Assembly (NCBI GenBank): GCA_900112325.1
Contig: FOLJ01000012.1
Location: 62,001 to 126,000 of the forward strand
Direction: 5' to 3'
Length of the DNA: 64,000 bases
Source: Micromonospora sediminimaris
GTDB lineage: Bacteria > Actinomycetota > Actinomycetes > Mycobacteriales > Micromonosporaceae
Shown here: positions 8,980 through 16,349 of the stretch, in pieces
Position numbering within the stretch: the first letter of the stretch is position 1
How the letters are laid out: each line of letters starts with the position of its first letter
Made by a program: the position numbers and the translations under genes
The notes under the pieces: model-generated
The model's database searches: none
What the model was told of the DNA's origin: nothing
What the model saw: the letters and a program-made list of their open reading frames with translations, nothing else

Positions 8980-10944
8980 TCAGGAAGGGTGGCGGTGTCC
9001 CGCCGCGTGTGCGCCGTGGAACGGCGTGCTGACGCCGTCGTACCGCAGGCGGAGCATCATGCCCTGGTCGGCGTGCGGCAGATTGTGGCAGTGGTTCATC
9101 CAGATGCCCCGGTTGGTCGCCTGGAACACGACCTCCCACACCTCGCCGGGGCGGACGTCGAACGTGTCCATCCAGAGCGGGCTGCCCGAGGACTGCTGGC
9201 CGTCGCGGGACAGGATCAGCACCGGATGGCCGTGCAGGTGCCAGGGATGGGTCTCCAGACTCCGGTTGACCACGGTGAACCGGACGATGTCGCCCTCGGT
9301 GACCAACTGGTCGGGGATCGACGGATGGCCGAGCCCGTTGACGGTCTGCGCGAACGCGGGTCGTCCGTCGACCATGGCCAGCCCACGGTCGAGCACGAGG
9401 GTGAAATGCCGGTCCGCGGGCGCGGTTCGCAACGGCACGGGGGTCGAGGTCCCGTAGGTGAGCAGGTCCAGTTCCGGCCATCCGGCGGTGTCCTCACCGG
9501 CCGCCGCACCGTCCGACGCGCCCGGCTGGGGCCGTAGCCACACCGCGGCCACGCCGTCGACGAAGAGCGCGACGGGGGTCTCCGGCATGGCGAACACCAG
9601 GTCACGCCGCCCACCCGCAGCGACCCGCAGCGCGGTCCGGCTCGTCTCACCGGGCCCGTGCAGGTCCCGGCCGTCGACCGCGACCACCCGAAACGGGGTG
9701 CCCGCCAGCGCGAAGCGACGCGGGTCGGAGTCGGTGTTGATCAGACGCAGCCGGACCGTCGCGCCGGCCGCCGCGACATGCTCGACGCCCGCGACCGCCG
9801 CGCCGCCGCTGAAGGTGTGCACGGGGACGACCACGTCGAGATCCGCGGGGTCGGGATCCGTGCGGGGGGCAACGACGAGCACGCCGTAGAGGCCGCGCCG
9901 CACGCCGACGTGGGACGCGTAGTGGGTGTGGTACCAGTACGTCCCGACCTGGTCGGCGCGGAACCGGTAGACGAAGGCGGTGCCAGGCGCCACCGCCGGT
10001 TGGCTGAGGCCCGGCACCCCGTCCTCCCCGCACGGCACGTCGTAGCCGTGCCAGTGCAGGGTCACGCCCCCGTCGATGTCCTGGTTGACCAGGCGCACTT
10101 CGAGCAGGTCGCCCTGGGTGGCGCTGAGCTGCGGACCGGGCACCGCACCGTCGAAGGTCCAGGCATCGATGTCCTTCCCGGACGGCAGGCGCACGGCGGC
10201 CTTGCGGGCGGTCACCCCGTACGCGCGTCGAACGCCACCCGGCGCGGGAGTGTCCGGCCCACGCAGGTCGGCCACCGACACCAGCGATCCCCTGCTCGGG
10301 CCGGGACCACCGCCGAGGGTGTGCGCCGCCCCGGAGGTAAGCACCGACAGGCCCGCGCCGGTACCGGTCGCGCCGACAGCGACCACGCCGCCGGCCACGC
10401 CGAGGAAACCACGACGGGACAGGCCCATCCCGGCGTTCGAGACCGCCTCCCCCACGACCTCCGCGCCGGGTGCCGGGAGCGACCGCGCGGTCAGCAGTAC
10501 GGCCGCCACCACGAGACCGACCGTGATCAGCGCCGTCGGCAGGGTCAGCGGGTACCCCACGAGGTAGGTGGTCACGAAGCTGGCCACCGCTGCGTACCCG
10601 GCGGCGAACAGCGCGACGACACCCGCCTTCTCGCCACCGGATCGCCGGGGCATTCCGGCGATCCGCGCGAGCAGCATCGGTCCGGCGGTCACCGCGGCGG
10701 CCAGGGCGGTGACCCCGAGCAGCGGCATCCCCAGCAGGACCTTCTCCTGGACGAACCACCAGCCCCGTCCGGCCAGCACCGCCACCGACACAGCCTTGGC
10801 CAGGGTGAGCAGCAGGGCCGCGCCGAGCAGCACCAGGCCGGCTCGGGCGCGGCCCCGTACCGCGGTCACACCGGCGGCGAGCCAGGCGGCGGCGCCGAGC
10901 AGCGCCCAGGCGTGATCGAAGACGGTCAGCGCCGCCGTGGTCAT
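8980..10944 (-). CDS. Membrane-anchored multicopper oxidase
   Basis: 654 residues. The first 155 or so form about five hydrophobic membrane segments (roughly 11-29, 35-58, 70-95, 106-128, 137-154). Then comes an internal twin-arginine-like motif SRRGFL (176-181) with a hydrophobic stretch, followed by a three-cupredoxin-like copper oxidase. Copper motifs are HWHG, WYHTH, HPWHLHGH and HCHNLPHADQGM, so the type 1/2/3 set looks complete. It should act outside the membrane. It starts inside the end of the upstream small membrane gene (ATGA overlap). No direct sign links it to the quinaldate pathway; copper tolerance or an extracellular oxidation are both possible. Confidence 0.88.
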   Translation of the reverse strand: MTTAALTVFDHAWALLGAAAWLAAGVTAVRGRARAGLVLLGAALLLTLAKAVSVAVLAGRGWWFVQEKVLLGMPLLGVTALAAAVTAGPMLLARIAGMPRRSGGEKAGVVALFAAGYAAVASFVTTYLVGYPLTLPTALITVGLVVAAVLLTARSLPAPGAEVVGEAVSNAGMGLSRRGFLGVAGGVVAVGATGTGAGLSVLTSGAAHTLGGGPGPSRGSLVSVADLRGPDTPAPGGVRRAYGVTARKAAVRLPSGKDIDAWTFDGAVPGPQLSATQGDLLEVRLVNQDIDGGVTLHWHGYDVPCGEDGVPGLSQPAVAPGTAFVYRFRADQVGTYWYHTHYASHVGVRRGLYGVLVVAPRTDPDPADLDVVVPVHTFSGGAAVAGVEHVAAAGATVRLRLINTDSDPRRFALAGTPFRVVAVDGRDLHGPGETSRTALRVAAGGRRDLVFAMPETPVALFVDGVAAVWLRPQPGASDGAAAGEDTAGWPELDLLTYGTSTPVPLRTAPADRHFTLVLDRGLAMVDGRPAFAQTVNGLGHPSIPDQLVTEGDIVRFTVVNRSLETHPWHLHGHPVLILSRDGQQSSGSPLWMDTFDVRPGEVWEVVFQATNRGIWMNHCHNLPHADQGMMLRLRYDGVSTPFHGAHAAGHRHPS

Positions 10945-11360
10945 GACCGGGTCGCGTGGCTGAGCTCGGTGCGCGGCCAGGCGATCTGGCGAGCCTCACG
11001 CACCACCCAGATGGTGGCCCCGACGATGATCAGCCCGTTGACGGCGTGCACGCCGAAGATGAGGTGACCCGTCTCGGAGCCCTCGCCGAAGGACCTGGCG
11101 ACCTCCCGGATCAGCGACTGGATGAGCACCAGCCCGGCCACCAGGGCCGTCCTGCCGATCACCCGGCCGGGCATCCGGGCGATCGCGGAGACAACCACCA
11201 GCACCACGGCGGAGAAGAGGATCAGGTAGCCGAGAAAGCGATGAGGGGAGAACGCCTCCTCGATCGGCGCGGAGTCGAATGCTCCGCTGGCGGCGAGATA
11301 GAACTGTGCGACCTCGGCGAGCAGCAACAGTGACGCCAGGCCCGCGAAGAGCTTCTTCAT
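10941..11360 (-). CDS. Small four-helix membrane protein (DUF6220-like)
   Basis: 139 residues with about four hydrophobic helices and a histidine in a GHLIFGVHAVNG helix, as in small heme- or quinone-linked membrane proteins; that likeness is only suggestive. Coupled to the multicopper oxidase by a 4-bp overlap, so the two probably work together. Start ATG 11360. No catalytic function can be assigned. Confidence 0.7.
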   Translation of the reverse strand: MKKLFAGLASLLLLAEVAQFYLAASGAFDSAPIEEAFSPHRFLGYLILFSAVVLVVVSAIARMPGRVIGRTALVAGLVLIQSLIREVARSFGEGSETGHLIFGVHAVNGLIIVGATIWVVREARQIAWPRTELSHATRS

Positions 11361-11408
11361 GGCACCGATCCTGGTGCCGGGACCACCGTCGCGCATGCCC
11401 CCAGGCGT

Positions 11409-11442
11409 GTCTCCGGCTACGCGAATTCGCGTAGCCGGAGAC
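11409..11442. promoter_or_regulatory. Perfect 34-bp palindrome in a divergent promoter
   Basis: Each half reads GTCTCCGGCTACGCGAA toward the centre, with an EcoRI-like core. It lies between the leftward oxidase operon (start 11360) and the rightward sensor kinase (start 11513). The position fits an operator for the adjacent response regulator; a cruciform/terminator is less likely because no gene ends here. Confidence 0.6.
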
Positions 11443-11512
11443 GGTCCGGATACGTCGCAGGGCGTAGTTGGCCACGCACCAGAGAGTGTGAGAGGTGCCG
11501 TAGGATCGCGTC

Positions 11513-12748
11513 ATGACCCTGCGGGTGCTGCCGGAACGACTGCGGGCCTGGCTCGCCCGACGGCCTGCCTGGTTCGCGGACGTCCTGTTGGCACTGTTCA
11601 TCACGGTGGTCCAGGTCCAGAGTGTCAGCGAGCACGGTGCCGTCCTTCCCGAGCCGATCGCCCGTCCCGCCTCGGATTTCGGGTACGCCGGATACGCCCT
11701 GGTGGTGTTGAGTGGTGTGGCCATCGTCGCCCGACGCCGGTGGCCGGTCGCCGTGTTCGCGCTCACCGGAGCGGCCAGCCTGGTCTACTTCGGTCTCGGG
11801 TTTCCCGACCGGATGGCCTGTCTCGGCCTGTTCGTCGCCCTGTACACCCTCGCCGCCTACGGTGACGGGCGTCGGTCGCTGCTGATCGCGGGCACCGGCA
11901 CCGCGGTGCTGGCCGTCGGATGGTTGGTCGCCGGTGCGGATGTCCAGCCGAGTGAAGCCCTGGGCTGGGTGCTCTTCCGGATCGGAGCGTCGGTCATCAG
12001 CATCACGCTCGGCGAGTCCGTCCGGTCCCGCAGGGTCATCGCCGCCGACGCGCAGCGACGGGCCGAGCTGGTTGAGCGATCTCGCGAGGAGGAGACCCGG
12101 GCCCGGGTCGACGCCGAACGGTTGCGGATCGCCCGCGAGGTCCACGACACCGTCGCGCACGCCATCGCCATCATCAACGTGCAGGCCAGCGTCACGGCGC
12201 ACGTGCTCGACAAGCGGCCGGCTCAGGCCCGTGACGCGTTGCGGGCCATCGAGCAGACGAGTTCCCGGGCACTGCACGAGATGCGCGCCGTGCTCGGCGT
12301 CCTACGCGAGGACGACGGGCGCGAACCGCACCCGGGTCTCGACCAGGTCGACGCGCTCGCCGGCAAGGCCCGCGAGGCCGGCTTGGAGGTCACCATCGAA
12401 CAGAGCCCGGCCGTGGCACCGCTGCCGAGCGCGGTGGACAGCGCGGCCTACCGCATCGTCCAGGAATCGATCACCAATGTGATCCGCCATGTCGGGCCGA
12501 CCCGGGTGACAGTGACGATCGAGGCGACCTCCGACGCGCTACGCATCCGGGTGCTCGACGAGGGTGCCCGCGACCCGGTTCTGGTCGCGGTGGGTGCGGG
12601 CGGTCCACCGTCGGGCGGGCGTGGAATCGTGGGCATGCGGGAGCGCTGCCAACTGCTCGGTGGGGAACTGCACGCCACCGCACGTACCGGTGGCGGCTTC
12701 GAGGTCGTCGCCCGCCTGCCGCTCGCGCCGGTTGCGTCCCTCCCGTGA
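11513..12748 (+). CDS. NarL-family sensor histidine kinase
   Basis: 411 residues. Several hydrophobic helices fill the first 165 residues, followed by a dimerisation helix with the phospho-acceptor His in REVHDTVAHAIAIINVQA and a C-terminal ATP-binding domain (AAYRIVQESITNVIRH, then GGRGIVGMRERCQLLGG). Overlaps its response regulator by 4 bp (GTGA). No large sensory domain is seen, so the signal may be membrane-borne. Signal unknown; the divergent copper oxidase operon is a likely target. Confidence 0.9.
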   Translation: MTLRVLPERLRAWLARRPAWFADVLLALFITVVQVQSVSEHGAVLPEPIARPASDFGYAGYALVVLSGVAIVARRRWPVAVFALTGAASLVYFGLGFPDRMACLGLFVALYTLAAYGDGRRSLLIAGTGTAVLAVGWLVAGADVQPSEALGWVLFRIGASVISITLGESVRSRRVIAADAQRRAELVERSREEETRARVDAERLRIAREVHDTVAHAIAIINVQASVTAHVLDKRPAQARDALRAIEQTSSRALHEMRAVLGVLREDDGREPHPGLDQVDALAGKAREAGLEVTIEQSPAVAPLPSAVDSAAYRIVQESITNVIRHVGPTRVTVTIEATSDALRIRVLDEGARDPVLVAVGAGGPPSGGRGIVGMRERCQLLGGELHATARTGGGFEVVARLPLAPVASLP

Positions 12749-13425
12749 CCAGCGTGTCCATCAAGGTGCTGCTCGCCGACGACGAGCGGCTGGTCCGCTC
12801 CGGTTTCCGGCTGCTACTCGACCTGGAGGACGACATCACAGTGGTGGGTGAGGCCACCAACGGCGCCGAGGCCGTCGAACTGGCTCGCGCCACCCGACCC
12901 GACGTCGTCCTGATGGACATCCGCATGCCGCGACTCGACGGCATCCGCGCCGCCGCGCAGATCGTCGAGATGCCCGGCATGGAGCAGGTCCGCATCCTCA
13001 TCCTGACGACCTACGACACCGACGAGAATGTGTTCGAGGCCCTTCAGGCGGGGGCGAGTGGTTTCCTGCTCAAGGATGCCGGTCCTGCCGAGCTGCTGCA
13101 CGCCATCCGGGTCATCGCCGCCGGCGACGCGCTGCTCGCCCCACGGGTCACCCGCAGGCTCATCAGCCAGTTCACCGCGCAACGCAAGGCAGCGCAGGCG
13201 GGCGAGGACCGGCTTGCCGTGCTCACCGAACGCGAGCGTGAGGTGCTCACACTTGTCGCGCAGGGGCTGAGCAACGACGAGATCGGGGCCGCCCTGTTCC
13301 TCAGCCCGGCCACCGCGCGCACCCACGTCGGCCGCATCATGGGCAAGCTGGGTGCCCGGGACCGAGCGCAACTGGTGGCGATCGCGTACCAGACCGGTCT
13401 GGGCCAGTACACCGAGCAGCACTGA
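12745..13425 (+). CDS. NarL/LuxR-type response regulator
   Basis: 226 residues. Receiver domain with acidic pair in LLADDE, phospho-acceptor Asp in VVLMDIRMP and the conserved Lys in LLKDAG; C-terminal LuxR helix-turn-helix (LTEREREVLTLVAQGLSNDEIG). GTG start coupled to the kinase gene. Unlike the regulator at 36181, its receiver residues are intact. Confidence 0.92.
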   Translation: MTSVSIKVLLADDERLVRSGFRLLLDLEDDITVVGEATNGAEAVELARATRPDVVLMDIRMPRLDGIRAAAQIVEMPGMEQVRILILTTYDTDENVFEALQAGASGFLLKDAGPAELLHAIRVIAAGDALLAPRVTRRLISQFTAQRKAAQAGEDRLAVLTEREREVLTLVAQGLSNDEIGAALFLSPATARTHVGRIMGKLGARDRAQLVAIAYQTGLGQYTEQH

Positions 13426-13501
13426 TCCGGTCCCGTACCGAGCCGGAAAGGAACAGGCAAGAGTCCACACGGGAGCGTCATGTGCCTGCCACCATCGGGC
13501 C

Positions 13502-14716
13502 ATGAGCGAGCCCGCCCTCGGCTTCCGGTCCCTGGACCTGGTCGACCCAGCCACCTTCGTCGACAACGACGTGCACGGGTTCTGGCGGGACGTACGGGCG
13601 GAGAATCCGGTCTACTGGCATCCGGCCACCGACAACAATCCGGGGTTCTGGGTGGTCTCCCGGTATGCCGACGTCCAAGCGCTCTACCACGACGCGGCGC
13701 TCAGTTCCGAACGCGGCAACGTCCTGGACGTCGTGCTGCGGGGCAACGACTCCGCAGGCGGAAGCATGCTCGCGGTCACCGACGGACCGTCACACCGGAA
13801 ACTACGCAACCTGATGTTCAGCGCCTTCACGCCGCGGGCGCTCGCCGAGGTGGTGACAAACGTTCAGCTCCGCTCCACCGAACTCGTGTCGGCGGTCGTC
13901 GGCGCGGGCTGTTTCGACTTCGCCGCCGAGGTGGCCGAGCAGATCCCGATGAACACCATCTGCGATCTGCTGTCGGTGCCGAGCGCCGATCGCAGGGACC
14001 TGCTCCGGTGGAACAAGATGGCGCTGTCGTCGGACCGGGCCGACAGCAGTGACCTGGACGCGCTCAGCGCTCGCAACGAGATCCTGCTCTACTTCGTCGA
14101 GTTGGCCGAGGAGCGGCGGCGCAAGCCGGGCGACGACGTGATCAGCATGCTGGCGAGCGCCGAGGTGGACGGGGTGGCGCTGACCGTCGAGGAGATCGCG
14201 GTCAACTGCTACAGCCTGATCCTCGGCGGCGACGAGACGTCCCGGATCTCGGCAATCTGTGCCGTACTTGCCCTGATCGAGAACCCGGACCAGTGGGACG
14301 CCCTGCGGACCGGCGCGGTCGACGTCGACTCGGCCGTGGAGGAAGTGCTGCGCTGGGCGACCCCGGGGATGCACGTGGCGCGTACCGCGCGTACCGGTTT
14401 CGCGATTCACGGGCACCGGGTCGAGGCCGGCGACATCGTCACGCTGTGGAACATCTCGGCGAACAACGACGAATCGGTCTTCCACCAGCCGCGACGGTTC
14501 ACCCTGTCCAGGTCGCCAAACAAACACCTTTCGTTCGGCCACGGCCCGCACTACTGCCTCGGCGCCTTCCTCGGCCGCGCGGAGCTGCGGGCACTGCTGA
14601 CCGCCCTGACCACCCAGGTGACCCGGATGGAGCTGTGCGGCAAGCCCCGCCCCATCTACTCGAACTTCGTATCCGGCTACGACACCCTGCCCGTCCGTTT
14701 CGAGATGTCGAGGTGA
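13502..14716 (+). CDS. Cytochrome P450, probable carrier-bound tryptophan beta-hydroxylase
   Basis: 404 residues. I-helix GGDET (242-246), ExxR pair E281/R284, and heme loop LSFGHGPHYCLG with Cys352. It is of the size and type of the P450s that hydroxylate aminoacyl-carrier proteins (NovI-, NikQ-, TioI-like roles). A free-standing A-T didomain and MbtH protein in the locus match that system, so beta-hydroxylation of PCP-bound tryptophan is the inferred reaction. No ferredoxin gene is next to it. It is coupled to the flavin monooxygenase downstream by a GTGA overlap. Confidence 0.88.
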   Translation: MSEPALGFRSLDLVDPATFVDNDVHGFWRDVRAENPVYWHPATDNNPGFWVVSRYADVQALYHDAALSSERGNVLDVVLRGNDSAGGSMLAVTDGPSHRKLRNLMFSAFTPRALAEVVTNVQLRSTELVSAVVGAGCFDFAAEVAEQIPMNTICDLLSVPSADRRDLLRWNKMALSSDRADSSDLDALSARNEILLYFVELAEERRRKPGDDVISMLASAEVDGVALTVEEIAVNCYSLILGGDETSRISAICAVLALIENPDQWDALRTGAVDVDSAVEEVLRWATPGMHVARTARTGFAIHGHRVEAGDIVTLWNISANNDESVFHQPRRFTLSRSPNKHLSFGHGPHYCLGAFLGRAELRALLTALTTQVTRMELCGKPRPIYSNFVSGYDTLPVRFEMSR

Positions 14717-16290
14717 CCGTGAAGAAAGCCGTCTGTGTCATCGGCGCGGGCCCGTCGGGTCTGATCGCGATGAAGGAACTGCTCGACGAGGGCCACACCG
14801 TGACCTGCTTCGATCACAACGCCGAACTCGGCGGTGTGTTCCGCGCCGGTGCGGGCACCGACGAGCCGGGTGCCTACGACTCGACGCTGCTGACCATCTC
14901 CAACTACATGATGGCGTTCTCCTGCTTCCCGCCGCCGGAGAAGCAGGAGCGACGGTTCTGGACGGCGGTCGAATACCGGCAGTACCTCCACGACTTCGCC
15001 GACGCCTTCGGCCTGCGTCCCCTCATCCGCCCCCGCACCGATGTGCTGAGCGTCGCGAGGAGCGACAGCGGCGAGGGCTACGTGGTCGAGACCGCGCCCG
15101 TGGACGATCCCACCGCCCGGGTCAGTCACCAGTTCGACGCGGTGGTCGTGTCCAGCGGCACCCACCGGGTTCCCAACAAGGTCAACCTGCCGGGGCAGGA
15201 GGACTTCGCGGGCGTGGTCACCCACTCGGCCTTCTACCGCAATGCCGAACCGTTCCGCGGAAAGCGGGTCCTCTGCGTGGGCATCGGCGAGACCGCAGCC
15301 GACGTCGTCAACGAGATCGCCCAGGTGGCGGCGAGCTGCACGCTGTCGATCCGCCGTTGGCAGTCCGTCGTCGCACGGTTTCCGGGTGACCGGCCACATC
15401 CGAACGACGCCTACACCTCGGAGATGCTGAACGCGCTACCGCTGTCGGCTGCCACCGCTGTCCACCGCATCGGCACGCTGATGGGCAAGCGGTTCGGCAA
15501 GACCGCCGCAAGCCGGGCGATAGCGGCGTGGAACTCGAACAACAAGAGCTTCTTCAACCACTTCCTGACCAAGAACGATGCGTTCATCCATCGGATCGTC
15601 GATGGCACCCTGACGGTCAACGCCTCCGGCATCGAGCGGCTCGGTGCGGATTACGTCCTGTTCAAGGACGGCCGGCGGGAGACTATCGACACGATCATGC
15701 TGAACACCGGGTACACCGAGGACTTCACCCTCCTCAAGGACGTGCACATCACCGACGTACGCCAGATGTACAAGCACATGATCCACCCGGAGCTCGGTAC
15801 GGGCGTGGTCTTCATCGGATGGGCGCGGCCCGCCGCGGGCGGGGTCCCGGCCTGCTCGGAGATGCAGGCCCGCTACTTCGCGCTGCTGTGCAGCGGCAAA
15901 CGGACGCTGCCGCCGCCGGAGCAGCTAAACCAGCTGATCAAGCAGCAGGCGACGTACGAGGACGAGTTCTTCACCGGCAATCCCGAACTGCGCACGCTGG
16001 TGCACTACAACCGGTACATGATTGATTTTGCCAAAGTGATCGGGTGTTCGCCGTGGCGTCCCGAGGTCTTCCGCAACCCGCGGCTGGCATACCACCTGTG
16101 GTGCGGTTCGCAGGTGCCGCTCGTCTTCCGCCTGCACGGGCCGCACAGCGACCGCGCGACGGCACAGCGTCGGATTCTGGAGCTGCCGGTCGCCTTCAAC
16201 CCCGCGGAGATCATTCTGGCCACCGCGCTCACCGGTGTCACCCGCGCGCTGGGCGCGGTGGGCCTGGCCAAACGCGACGGCGTCTACTGA
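14713..16290 (+). CDS. Flavin-containing monooxygenase (FMO-like)
   Basis: 525 residues. N-terminal FAD motif GAGPSG (about 9-14), a second nucleotide motif GIGETA near 198-203, and the FMO-like stretch after FPPPEKQERRFWTAVEYRQYL. The C-terminal 120 residues are longer than in small FMOs. Such enzymes N-hydroxylate amines, oxidise sulfur or do Baeyer-Villiger chemistry with NADPH. Two readings fit: oxidation of the quinoline/kynurenine arm, because it is coupled to the P450, or N-hydroxylation of the lipid amine made by arm B. Start is GTG 14713, overlapping the P450 stop. Confidence 0.85.
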   Translation: MTVKKAVCVIGAGPSGLIAMKELLDEGHTVTCFDHNAELGGVFRAGAGTDEPGAYDSTLLTISNYMMAFSCFPPPEKQERRFWTAVEYRQYLHDFADAFGLRPLIRPRTDVLSVARSDSGEGYVVETAPVDDPTARVSHQFDAVVVSSGTHRVPNKVNLPGQEDFAGVVTHSAFYRNAEPFRGKRVLCVGIGETAADVVNEIAQVAASCTLSIRRWQSVVARFPGDRPHPNDAYTSEMLNALPLSAATAVHRIGTLMGKRFGKTAASRAIAAWNSNNKSFFNHFLTKNDAFIHRIVDGTLTVNASGIERLGADYVLFKDGRRETIDTIMLNTGYTEDFTLLKDVHITDVRQMYKHMIHPELGTGVVFIGWARPAAGGVPACSEMQARYFALLCSGKRTLPPPEQLNQLIKQQATYEDEFFTGNPELRTLVHYNRYMIDFAKVIGCSPWRPEVFRNPRLAYHLWCGSQVPLVFRLHGPHSDRATAQRRILELPVAFNPAEIILATALTGVTRALGAVGLAKRDGVY

Positions 16291-16303
16291 CCTGCCGCGC
16301 AGC

Positions 16304-16342
16304 TCGGGTGCTGCCCGCGACCAACCGACGGGCAGCACCCGA
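16304..16342. terminator. Convergent hairpin terminator
   Basis: Arms 16304-16317 and 16329-16342 (CGGGTGCTGCCCG and its complement) with an 11-base loop, between the converging monooxygenase (+) and A-T (-) genes. Confidence 0.75.
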
Positions 16343-16349
16343 CACCTGC

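Noticed and set aside
6473..9481. A 1002-codon minus-strand frame across the aminotransferase, flavin reductase and HxlR genes
   Set aside because: Low-complexity antisense frame with no domain; three well-supported genes occupy the other strand.
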